Program-made: the position numbers and the translations under genes
Shown: positions 1 through 9,772 of the stretch, in pieces
How the letters are laid out: every line of letters begins with the position of its first letter
How positions within the stretch are numbered: position 1 is the first letter of the stretch
Notes under the pieces: generated by a model
What the model was told of the DNA's origin: nothing
The model's database searches: none
Seen by the model: the letters and a program-made list of their open reading frames with translations, nothing else
Origin: Blasia pusilla
Taxonomy: Eukaryota; Marchantiophyta; Marchantiopsida; Blasiales
NCBI GenBank assembly: GCA_050084515.1
Contig: CM114272.1
Span: forward strand, 54,374,001-54,438,000
Direction of reading: 5' to 3'
DNA length: 64,000 nucleotides

Positions 1-620
1 GGGAGTTAGAGGGACCTAACCGCCAGTTAAGGGGGCGAGTTGTGGTACACTTGCGTTTGTGTATGCTCTCGTCTATGTTATGTATGTATGTGAGTATGGT
101 ATGTCAACGATGTATGTTGTATGACAATGTGGATTCGCACGACAGCTGTCATGACCATACGGATTATGTCGTAGAATATAGTGTGGTAGTAGAGGCCATA
201 CCTTATGTAGGGCCGTAGTGTCTTGGTAGAGATGCGGTTTCATACATAGGGTTGGGGGTTACTTAGTTGAGGATGACTTTTCCAGTAGGGCCCGCCCTTA
301 GGTTGGAGGATATAGTGTGGAGTGCACTCAAAGAACATTTAGTTCTTTGAGTTGAGCCTGTTGCATTGGGAGTTAGTCTTGGTAGTCAGTAGAGCTCTTG
401 GCTATGGTGGTTCCCACAAGCTCCGACCTGAATTCTCCCATAGTGGAGTGGGTTTGGCTCGATTGTATGTGATTCTATAAGTGTTTTATGACAGTAGGTC
501 TTTCACGAATTTCAGTTGTGGTACACTTGTGTTTGTGTATGCTCTCGTCTATGTTATGTATGTATGTGAGTATGGTATGTCAGCGATGTATGTTGTATGA
601 CGATATGGATTCGCACGACA
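1..620 (+). repeat. Ty3/gypsy LTR, plus orientation, followed by a partial LTR duplicate
   Basis: The window opens inside the first bases of an LTR (family start TGGGAGTTAGAGG) that ends about base 514 with ATTTCA, giving the TG..CA ends of an LTR. Its sequence matches, inverted, the LTRs of the two gypsy copies at 9773-10127 and 19733-20339. From about 516 to 620 a segment of the same LTR (its bases about 38-144, TGTGGTACAC to GCACGACA) is repeated. The same LTR-plus-partial-LTR arrangement occurs at 19733-20339, so it is a family feature and not a one-off. No internal gypsy sequence follows; helicase sequence begins at about 615. Confidence 0.75.
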
Positions 621-1941
621 AAGGTAATATTAGAATCCAAACTTCCAGACCACATATTGATAGAAGTACAAAGGAGATAAGTCTAAAGGGTTACCTCTCC
701 AGGGAACCGAGACATGACGTCTGCATTTATGTCATCAACATCTTTATTTCTTAGAGTCAAAATAGCCGTATCTCTTATGAAATCAATTTCATGGAATCGG
801 CTAGGAAAATTGCCATAGATCAAATCAATAAGATCACATATCTTGTTAGTATTAGTAATAATTTCAGATGGTAATCATATGAAGTCTTCTCCCAAATGAG
901 GCTATAAAGATACACGACCCTCTCCCACTTCCAATAAACAATCAGCAAAAGTTTGTTGTTCATCACGCAAATGACCATCCAACCTTTGAACTCTCATGTT
1001 TGTTTCCAACTTCATGACCCTTACATTAGACCAAAGAAATGATCTCTTTATGGTGGCTTGGATGATTTGCGGCCGATCCCCATGACGAACAACGGACAAC
1101 ACTTGATAAAAATCTCCACTAAATACCATAAGTTTTCCACCAAATGATAATTGCCGTAAATCATGCGAAACAACTCCCATGATATCTTGTAAGGTTCGAT
1201 TCACGGCCTCAAAGGCATGACAATGAGCCATAGGTGCCTCATCCCATGTAATGAGCATCGCCTCACGGATTAAGCGCGCTTAATCTGTGAGGCGATGCTC
1301 ATTACATATATAAAAATATTTATTGGTGGAACTGGAAAAATATTTTTATTGCGCGCATTGAGTGCGGTGGATTTTTAGTGAGGAGATTATATAAAAATGT
1401 TTTTCCACTTCCACCCGGACCATAGATGAAAAAAACTTTTGGAGATGGTGGAGTATTCGCGCATATTTGATCAAGCTCATCATGTATAGCTTCCCATATT
1501 ATGCATTGTCCTTCGTTTAGACATGTTTCTCCCAATTGCACTTGCTCAAATAATTCTTCTGTGCCATATGATAGCTCTTGTTCCTCCAAATATGAGTGTG
1601 AATGAAGGCTTTCAAAATTAGCTTGGGGCATATCTGGGAAGTCACATAGTCTCTTTCCTTGATCTTGTAAATAATAATGGACTTCCAATAATGCGGTATT
1701 AATGATAGCATCATCAATAGGAAGATTGGGAATTCCTGTTTTCTGTAAAGGAAGAGTTCTCAATATATGGAAAATATTTATACTATTAGGAAGAAAATAT
1801 TTATGTAAGCAGTGTTAGTATTGGATTCTTACTTGATGTCGTTCATATAAGAGATCTTCTACCAACGGAACTAAGAACTAACTCCATAATGTTGCAGGTT
1901 GGGCATGTGTGCTGTAAGCTAGAATAATTGCAAAGAGACGG
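615..1941 (-). pseudogene. Helitron-type PIF1 helicase fragment
   Basis: Reading the minus strand, the blocks of a PIF1-family helicase appear in order: LW...EDLLYERHQ near 1840-1900 followed by a likely short intron, Walker A GPGGSGKTFLYN near 1400, Walker B ITWDEAPMAH near 1235, GDFYQVLSVV near 1110, and the C-terminal FPSRF..IDFIRDTAILTLRN..VDDIN..FPGE block near 670-790. This spacing and wording are those of the helicase domain of Helitron transposases. Host PIF1 is less likely given the surroundings. The copy is dead: it has an in-frame stop after FPGEVTL, an inverted duplication splitting the gene at 1246-1307, and a scrambled repeat of Walker A sequence at about 1320-1400. No Rep domain is present. 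Both ends abut gypsy LTR pieces. Confidence 0.75.
1246..1307. repeat. Perfect-centre palindrome, 31-bp arms, no loop
   Basis: Bases 1246-1276 and 1277-1307 are reverse complements with one mismatch and no spacer. The left arm is genuine helicase coding sequence (minus strand KLIREAMLITW). The right arm is an inverted copy that breaks the gene. Confidence 0.9.
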
Positions 1942-1942
1942 C

Positions 1943-2331
1943 GTAGCCCTATACATCTACTACATTCTATACACCTTCGTGCACCCACGAAGGTGTATAG
2001 CATGTAGTAGATGTATAGGGCTACCTGGGAGTTAGAGGAACCTAACCGCCAATTAGGGGCGAGTGTTGTGGTACACTTGCGTTTGTGTATGCTCTCGTCT
2101 ATGTTATGTATGTATGTGAGTATGATATGTCAGTGATGTATGTTGTATGACAATGTGAATTTGCACGACAGGTGACATACCATACTCACATACATACATA
2201 ACATAGACAAGAGCATACACAAACACAAGTGTACCACAACTCGCCCCCCTAACTGGCGGTTAGGTCCCTCTAACTGCCAATGAGCCCTATACATCTACTA
2301 CATGCTATACACCTTCGTGGGTGCACGAATC
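1943..2331. repeat. Three-arm zig-zag of gypsy 3' end and LTR start
   Basis: Three alternately inverted copies of the gypsy 3' terminus lie end to end. Bases 1943-1981 are inverted. Bases 1986-2171 are in plus sense and include LTR positions 1 to about 145. Bases 2172-2331 are inverted and lead into gypsy copy 1. The first turn has 39-bp arms with one mismatch and a 4-bp loop (1982-1985). The second has arms of roughly 150 bp around a 36-bp loop (about 2136-2171). Together they join the helicase fragment to the gypsy element. Confidence 0.85.
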
Positions 2332-2410
2332 AAAAGGTCGGGTGCTAGGTTGCCCCATCGTTAGTCGCACATCTGTAATCCATATCATGCAAAGATCAAG
2401 TCATCTATCT

Positions 2411-3138
2411 CTCCTAAGTACATCGAGGACAAACCCACCTTCCAGTAGGAACAACATCCATACGTGGAGTCAAACACATCTTGTGCCAACCCCTAGAACA
2501 CCGATCACACACCAACATACGGGTTGCGTTACCAGCAGACCCACACAACATACACCTCAAGCTAGCACATATCATGGCTAAGCTTGGGTCAACAGTACCA
2601 TCCATATTTGGAAGATGACATGGCGCACAATTACGCACATGGTCCTTCCAAACGACTCCATCACGACCCTCCAATATGAGAACTCCAGAAGCTAACACCT
2701 CTCGCACTCGTAAAAAAAGTGCGGCCTGCCGTCACATCCAACGTTGTCGATGCAATCTGCTCCAAATAGACATAGTCCCCGACATGGAACCTATAAATCG
2801 ATGGTGGATAACCTCCACCCCGAATGGTTGCATACAACAACGTATCCCTTCTGTAGGCCATACTTGCGCAATGCCCTCTTTCACCGTCTGAACCACACGC
2901 TTAGCCAAACCATCCGCCTCTGGATGATCTCGAGATGTGATCCGATGATCAATCAACGCCTTGTCACAGAAGACTTGAAACCCACCCTAAAACTCTGTAC
3001 CCTGGTCGGTCAACACCTCAGTTGGTGCACCAAAATGACTAAGCACTCTATCAAGAAACGCATACGCCATTCCCTCACTTGCCTTGTGAGGTAATGCCAC
3101 TAACTCAATCTACTTGGAGAAGTGCTCCACCATCACCA
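2411..3138 (-). pseudogene. Gypsy integrase C-terminus with terminal PHD finger (copy 1)
   Basis: The minus strand encodes the end of the integrase core (DHRITSRDHPEADGLAKRVV, carrying the catalytic Glu, near 2880-2950). Next come a C-terminal beta-type region (RFHVGDYVYLEQIA) and a full C4HC3 PHD finger near 2414-2550: CMLC, then CDRC, GWH..C and WVCPRC. The reading frame stops one residue after WVCPRCT, so the PHD is the true C-terminus of the polyprotein. PHD fingers of this type commonly read histone H3 tails; that this one does so is inference. A frameshift in a run of A near 2710 separates the integrase tail from the PHD. The DDE core upstream of the Glu is largely deleted. Confidence 0.8.
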
Positions 3139-4178
3139 AAAGCTCTCTCCTGATCATCTCCCCAGTGCCACTCCTGATCTGATTTCAGCAATTGGTTCAA
3201 AGGCTTTGCCATAGCACTAAATCCCTTCACATACCTCCGATAGTAGTTCGCCAATCCCATGAATGCCCGAACTCTACTCACATCTACCGGACGAGGAATA
3301 AGTGCAATAGCCTCCACCTTTGCTTGTTGAACTCCCAAACCACTTGGATAGATCACATGACCCAAGTACTTAACATCCTCATGGAAGAACTTATACTTTC
3401 CTGCATGCAAACGTAGACCATGAGCTTTCAACCGCTCAAACATAATCTGCAAATGTATGTGATGCTCCTCCACCGTGTTACTGAACACCAAGATATCATC
3501 AATGTAATACCAAACAATATCCAACCCTGCTAGGATCCTGTCCATCACTCTTTGAAACTCGGCAGGTGCATTCTTCAACCCAAAGGGTAAGAATTTCCAC
3601 TGGTACAAACAATCCTTGCCATGAGAGTTGACATCCCAAAATGTTGTCTTGGCCTTGTCACTCTCTCGAATCGAAATCGATGGTATCTCGCCGAAGATCA
3701 AAGTACTGAAAATCTTTGCCTGTCCCACCACATCAAAGATCTCCTCAGGTGTAGGCATGGCATACCTATCGGCCTTGGTTTGCCAATTGATAGGACGGTA
3801 ATCTCTACACATCCGCCTATCCGTGTAGTTGCCATGCACATCCTTTTTAGCAGGCATGATAGTGGCTGATGCATACTCTCCATGCGACAACTCCACTAAT
3901 CCAACCTCCAAAAGGTCCAACGTCCTATCCTGAATCAGGTCCCTCTCCATATCACTATATCGGTAGGGACGAAGGAAGATTGGCATATCACTAGCCAAAT
4001 CAATCCGTATACCGGGTCCAACCAAAGCACCCAACTCCTTCATGCTAAAGGCAAAAAAACTCGTATAAGCACGTAGGAATTGTGTCAAGCATCGTTTCTC
4101 ACCTCCCGTAAGCTTGGGCCCAAGTAATGGCTCCCAAGTCTCCTCCACTAGCACACTAGAGGGAGAGGACGACGCCAT
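3105..4178 (-). pseudogene. Gypsy reverse transcriptase (copy 1)
   Basis: An open frame of 357 codons carries RT motifs: MPAKKD.....DRRMCRDYRPIN, LPFGLKNAPAEFQRVMD, the active site YIDDILVFS, and the connection GLANYYRRYVKGFS..A.PLNQLLK. RT copies the genomic RNA into DNA in the retroelement particle. The FSTLDLRAGYH block (motif B) is altered here to FSTLIFGEIPS by small indels. The C-terminus runs over the internal deletion junction near 3137, so the last residues are out of context. The ATG at 4178 is probably an internal Met of the polyprotein, because the same frame continues upstream across a UAG codon. Confidence 0.88.
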
Positions 4179-4187
4179 TGGCTGCTA
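4179..4187 (-). promoter_or_regulatory. Candidate UAG readthrough site before RT
   Basis: On the minus strand the frame from the methyltransferase linker (CEGVA) meets TAG at 4187-4185, followed directly by CAG CCA and then ATG of the RT block in the same frame. UAG CAG CCA fits the UAG-CAR-YYA context known to promote stop-codon readthrough in plant RNA viruses. Copy 2 has TAG TAG CCA at the same place, explained by one C-to-T change. Function is inferred from context only. Confidence 0.5.
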
Positions 4188-4337
4188 TGCAACCCCCTCA
4201 CAAGATGATACACCCTTAGCTACACCATCATCTGAGCAAATAACTCCTCCACCAGCATGAGCAAACAACTCCACATGCCCAGCCATAACATCCCATTTAC
4301 TCCAAGGATGCAAAATACTACTCTCCTCGCCCCCAGC

Positions 4338-5500
4338 CTATGCCTCAACCGTCCCGGTAGCCATCGAGCTCATTACAAGGGGTGGAAGACCCACAGACAT
4401 AGTCCAAAGTCGACGTTGCTCGGCCATATCAAGACTCAAAATCCAAGTCAAACAATTCAGGTCCATGGCCTGACCCAACATATGATGTCGTGAAGCCTCA
4501 GAAATGGAAGCAACCGTTGTCACACCAATAGTAAATCCCATCGCACGCTCTCTCTCATCAGCGTTAGGCTCCACCAACTGTCGCACATAAGAATCCCATA
4601 CAAGCCCGGGACCACCTTCCCTATAGGCATGTGACGAGGGAAAACTCACAAATATGGGTAGTGCCATCCTAGGCTGGCCCACACGGTTCACCACTGCCAT
4701 GGGTGACCGATCAATAACCCTCACCACCTGAGAGAGTCGCCCAGTATCCAAGTTACTATCCACTGTAAGGCAAGGATCCCGCTGCACTGCATCATATGCT
4801 TGACGTAGAACCTTCCTAGGCAACAAGTTTTTCCACCACAAGCATGGATGATGTGCACGCGAGCCAACTCGCGCTGCATCCAACAACACTGCTGGTCCAA
4901 TCCAAGACCGCACCTCATGAACACTCGCCATCATCCGGGTCCAAGTGTCACCCAACAATGGAACATTCCCCATAATGTAAGCTGGAGGACATGCCTGATG
5001 AACCTGAAGATGTCTAACACACACAACATCTCCCAAAACAATCAAGACCTAGGGTCGTGTAATCCCTCACCACGACCAGCACGTGTATGACCCTGACATG
5101 GCCATCCAGCAATCACCAAATCCACAAGACCAACCCTCTCAAGGTCCTGAGCCCCCAACAATGCAATGTGTGATGACAAAGCACGCTGGTACCCACGAAT
5201 AGCTGATGGCGGCAACAACTCAGGATATCTCCGCATCAACTGCCCAATATGTTGGGATGAGACTCTCTGGGCCGTCTCATCTCGTTCTACATACATATAT
5301 CTCCGCATAGGAATACCGGCCTGCAACACACTGGCCAAACTAGTGCTAATCCCACCAAAAAGATCTAACACACAAATACCCTCGGTAGATACTGCCATAC
5401 AATGGGTGTAGTATCCAAAGGGGATAACCCAACTCGACCAGAAGTAGGAGTCCGCCGTGGAGCCTCCTCTTCCTCCTGAGGTATAACGGCCTCTCACCAA
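4338..5500 (-). pseudogene. Retrotransposon-encoded C5 cytosine DNA methyltransferase
   Basis: The motifs of a C5-MTase occur in canonical linear order. Motif I is VLDLFGGISTSL (SAM binding). Motif IV is DLVIAGWPCQGHTRAGRGEG with the catalytic Cys of PCQ. Motif VI is PPAYIMGNVPLLGD, motif VIII is ARVGSRAHHPCLWW, and a DNMT3/Dcm-like end contains ERERAMGF and HHMLGQAMDLN (motif X). The order is not permuted, so it is not a DRM-type plant enzyme. It sits between protease and RT of gypsy copy 1. This copy is dead: TGA follows HDPRS at about 5042, a frame change splits the domain, and ENV of motif VI is GNV (one base from Glu). An extra stop at 4338 cuts the C-terminal linker. Expected role is methylating element or host DNA; that is inference. 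Confidence 0.87.
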
Positions 5501-5505
5501 GCCTC

Positions 5506-5949
5506 CTACAATACTAGGCGATCAGCCTCCTGCTGTAGTGCACAGCCTGAACTCCAAAGTGGCACATCCAACGATGAGAATACAAGTGCTGCAAAACTAG
5601 GGACCTCCTCTACCTCCTCATGCACAGGAGAATCCATAACAAAAAGGTTACCCTCCAAAAAGTCTCTTGGCCAAGTGACTACTCCACTAAAACCAGCCAC
5701 AGTTGCTAACACTGTTGGGGAAGACCCTCTTGGTTGAGCCCCATAAATAAATCTCACAGGAACGTGGCTCAAACGTCCATCCCCGGGCTGCCAACCAGGT
5801 CTATAAGACGCTGTCTGAGTCCAGTAGTCCATCTGAAAACCCATCCGGTACAATACTGCTCCTCCAACTAGTACATCATACGACTCATCTGATGTGACCA
5901 CTACAGGTACTCCCAACTTGGAGCTATCAGTCGCATGATCTGGTCTCAA
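5506..5949 (-). pseudogene. Gypsy region between protease and methyltransferase
   Basis: An open stretch of 147 codons includes VPVVVTSDESYDVLVGGAVLYRMGF and DYWTQTASYRPGWQPGDG. The first part resembles the C-terminal half of retropepsin-like domains (the YDVLVGGAVL strand after the flap). The remainder is a linker of unknown function leading to the methyltransferase. It is in a different frame from the neighbours on both sides, so frameshifts have accumulated. Copy 2 has lost this whole region. Confidence 0.6.
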
Positions 5950-5972
5950 CTATACAGAAAACTTCTCCCATG

Positions 5973-6533
5973 TCATGAAATGAGACCTATCATTGGCTCC
6001 TCCAAGTGATGTCTGATCTGGAATGGGAAAGGCTCAAGCTTTGACTTCCGAATACCCAAACCAATACATGCCGCCTTTCCCAACATCAAAGGTTGGGCAT
6101 CAGAGTCTAACAAGAATCTATCTGGTCTATACACTTGTCTTGTAGGACTCACCAATCGGAATATACCACTCCGGTTGTCCAACATACAAACACCAGGTGT
6201 AAGCTTCTCACGATCAATGGATGGCCGGGCTAGTAATGCATCCATCTTCGCCGCCGCTGCCTGCCAAGTAGCAGTGGTACTCAATGCTACACCTGACATA
6301 GAGGGTTGCTCCACCACAACACCCTCATCCATCTCAGCACGTGTAGTAGTAACACTCTCACATTCACACAACGTGGCAGCTAGCTGAAATACAGGAGCTA
6401 AGTCAACTCCAAAGGCCATCAACTCAGTGGCTGAAAACAATGGTGATCCCAACACTGAAGTTGCCATCCACAATACTGCACTGGATGTTGTATCCGTGTC
6501 TACTACACGCGAAGTAGATGACGCAATCCCCAC
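5973..6533 (-). pseudogene. Gypsy aspartic protease (copy 1)
   Basis: The frame contains SPTRQVYRPDRFLLDSDAQPLMLGKAACIGLGI. LLDS[G]AQPLMLGK is the catalytic Asp motif of retropepsins, which cleave the Gag-Pol polyprotein. The Gly of DSG is Asp in this copy, and the motif reads DFGA in copy 2, so each copy carries a different defect. Upstream residues (about 1-120) are a low-similarity linker rich in Ala, Thr and Ser. Frame is the same as the RT but different from the 5506-5949 block. Confidence 0.75.
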
Positions 6534-8239
6534 TATAGGCTCAATAGGCTACGTAGGAACCATGGATGGAATCTTAAGCACCTCAGATAACAAGAATGAC
6601 TAGGGGAGCCTAGCCTGCCTCCCAGCCTTTGTGGGTCCAACTCCACAGTAGCACCACATGGCTTTGACGCTCGAGTGGCTCCTCTCGTAAGTGCAGCTGA
6701 TGCCTCAACCTGTGCTGCACTCACCATATAAGAGAGACCATTCCCTCCATAAGAGGTGGAAGACCGCTCTCGAACTGCTCTATGTTGGATACCACCATAG
6801 TAGCCAACCCTCGCTCCAATCTGCTCAATCTCGGCACCATAGTCGACTGTCGAGTGGTAGGGCAGCAATCGTATGCTCTCCAACTGCTGGTCCACCTCTA
6901 CCATCCCTACCACCTCTGCCTCTCGGAGCTACTCCACCACGGCCGCGGCCTGATCTCAACTCTCGATGAAGATCAAAGCAACGCTCTCGAGGATGACCTG
7001 GTCTCCCACAATGATCACACTGAGTTGGGGCTCATTGAGGTCCATCCTCCGATGTCCATCTCCCATCCTCTTGGGGACAAAACCTCCTAACATGATCACC
7101 TCCACATGTCCAACATGACTGTCCTTGTTGCGGGGCAGCAAATGAAGGCAATGGTCTTTGCGCAGGCGTCCCTCTAGGACCTAACTGAGGTCGTGTGGAC
7201 CCCCCAGGACTCCCACTACTACTACCACCACCATTTCTACGAGACTGTGAGGTGGACTTCTGAATACGAGAAGTAGTAGCTGTATCCCTACTGAATGCGG
7301 ATGTCACCAGCCTCTCCTCCACCATGTTAAGCTCAATCTTCTCAGAGCAAACACTTGGGCCAATGTGGGTGAATCATCACTCATAAGAGTAGCATCACAT
7401 ACTGTACGGCGCAACTCTCTTTCCAAGATCCCATACCAAAACTGGACTGCCTGAGCCTCAGTCACACCCTGAGTAACTGAAATCAAGCGTTGCATACGAG
7501 TGTATGCCTTATGAAGACTCTCACTAGTCTTTCACTCAAATTCCTGAAGACTCCTCAACTTCTCTATCTTCACTCCCTGATAGTTCTTCTTCAACCTCTT
7601 GAAGAACTCTGCAACCAAGCTGAACAATTGCGGGGCACTAGTACCTCCACTAGTACCCCCACTGGTACCTCCATAGGTACCTCCACTAGTACCCCCACTC
7701 CGGCTGGTACTCGCACCACTCAATGTCGGGCTGGTTGACAAAGTAAGAGCACTACTACCACTACCACCATGGGTGATAGACACATAGCCTAGAGACCAAT
7801 ATTGTCTCCACGCCTCAATCTCAGCAGCATGGACCCTCCTAAACTCATGGTAATCATCCATGAGTGGTCCCTCCAAGTGGTGAAACAACCCCTTCCAAGC
7901 CAAGAAAGGAGTAAACAACGTGGCATTCCGCAACATCTGCATATCACACCACCTATCAAACTCCTGAATGAAGTCCTCCAACTCAATGGTGCCCACTCCA
8001 CTCGAGTATCGTCATGGGCCCTTCATGGCCCCATACATTCCGTCCATATCCCAAATCAATGGAGCTGCAACACTCGGTAACAGCGTAGAAGACTTGGTGT
8101 TTGGAACACCCTCGTCCTCCTCTTCATCAACCGTCGGAAGTGGAAAAGATAGCCGATACCTCAATCCACTCCATGTAAAATCACCACTGTCCGCACCACG
8201 GTCCCCAACTAGATCACCAGACAGCTTCGTAATGACCAA
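6534..8239 (-). pseudogene. Gypsy Gag with zinc knuckles (copy 1)
   Basis: The start is near 8239 (MVITKLSGDLVGD). A stop at 8012 interrupts the frame where copy 2 reads through. The capsid-like part (about 7700-7996) has IELEDFIQEFDRWCDMQ, LAWKGLFHHLEGPLMDDYHEF and EIEAWRQYW, typical of retrotransposon gag. A Gly-Gly-Thr-Ser repeat follows near 7625-7710. A zinc knuckle CWTCGGDHVRRFC lies near 7080-7120 and a second CX2CX4HX4C and Arg-Gly-rich region is visible in copy 2. Gag forms the particle and binds RNA. At least three frameshifts are present. Confidence 0.8.
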
Positions 8240-9772
8240 CGTCGATGCCGCACCATCACCAAATCACCACCACTAAGTAACCAAGTGACGTGGATGTCGC
8301 TGTACTATTCAAGCTCTACTAGCTATGGGTGTGGGCCACCTAACCTGTCATCACCACAAGAAGCCTCCCACGGTCTACTAGTCATCACTCTAGTCTCACC
8401 GTGAGAGAGAAAAATGTAGTTTGAGTGGTCATCACTCCAACCTCACTACCCGTAGCACACAGAAGTAAAACTACTATCAGCCCTAACAATGGGCGTGCAA
8501 GCAAGAAGCAACGATAGAGGGGATCCAAATACAGGAATTCCAATGACAACCCTCCAATCGCAAATGGGAGTACAAAACGGAAATCAAGTTAACACAATCC
8601 ACCAAATGTGGCGCCCCCCGAATCCACAAAACCAACCATAAAATTCTAACGCAATAGTTACTCCGCCGGTGGTTGATGATGTGCTAGTCGCACTCGCAGC
8701 ACCTAAAAATGTCACCTGCATGGAGAGGCCACAGCGTACTATGCCCTAGAGGTCCATCAACCGAAAACCCGAGATGCATAAAAGCGCCTAACGCATCTCC
8801 AAATAACACCAAATGAACTACACCGGTGTGTACACTGGCATAGTTAAGTGCTCAGCAGTTAAGCGTCTTCCAAGAAGAATAGCCCAAAGATGGGTGACCA
8901 GTTTGCAACACTCAACTCACAAATCCTGCAAAAACTTGCGCCCAAGCAAGCAAGCTTGCTTGCTTGCTCCTTACTCCGCCTCTCACACCCCGTCGCCTCG
9001 AGCTACCATGAGTTTCCTTGGAGCCTTAAAACGCCGAGACATGCCCCGTTTGCCATGATTTGCTATGGAGAGAGGCGCAACCAGGGCGCCCCCAACGGGA
9101 TAGGCGTCTCCAACAACGGACGAGTCACCAACCAACCACCCCTCCGATCTGCTGTCCACCATAGGCAGACCTTGAGCTAGTCCGCAAAATTTCAACCAGC
9201 AATCACTAACCAAAATTTAATCTGTTTCAACCAAAATTCAATTGGCCACCATAGCTACCTCTCCACAAAAAATCAGCTACAACCAAGCTTTGTACTCCAA
9301 GCTAAAAATCAGACAAACTTGATGTCCATACACCTCCAGAATCACAAATCTGACAACGCTTCCGCCCAAATTCATGCACACAGAAATCTGCAACACTCTT
9401 TCACCATAGCAGCAATCCGCTCCACACACTCAAGCAGATAGCTTCACATGAGATCCCAATAGAGATAGCAATAGGAACCTCCAACCTACAGAGCTTCCGC
9501 ACTCCAAGCTCTCCACATTAGAAAATCGTCGAACACGAACCATAATCTTCAATCTTTGATAACTTCCAACTCCCTTGACAAAATCTGGCGATCTAAAGTG
9601 CGTTGGAAAGCTCTTAGGAAGGCGCTTCTTTCCTAACCATCCACATACCAGATCCAAACCTCCAACATAGGCCACAAGCCATGAACATCCACGACTGAGT
9701 ACACAATCAGCCCTAACCAAATCCTACTGATCTGCGATCGAAGCTACCATCGATCTACTCCAGCTATTTGAG
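8240..9772 (-). other. Gypsy 5' leader, non-coding
   Basis: This is untranslated leader between the 5' LTR end and Gag. Short open frames here have no family features. Part of it (about 8240-8860) aligns with the leader of copy 2 up to 26661. I could not identify a confident primer-binding site next to the LTR end. A (CAAG)n/(CTTG)n self-complementary run lies at about 8943-8970. Confidence 0.6.

Noticed and set aside
6955-7141. Plus-strand frames across 6.7-8.3 kb and 24.0-26.1 kb as genes
   Set aside because: They are antisense shadows of gypsy Gag and protease; only the minus strand shows retroelement motifs.
9740-9772. Primer-binding site next to the 5' LTR end of gypsy copy 1
   Set aside because: TGG-containing stretches are present but I could not match them to a plant tRNA 3' end with confidence.
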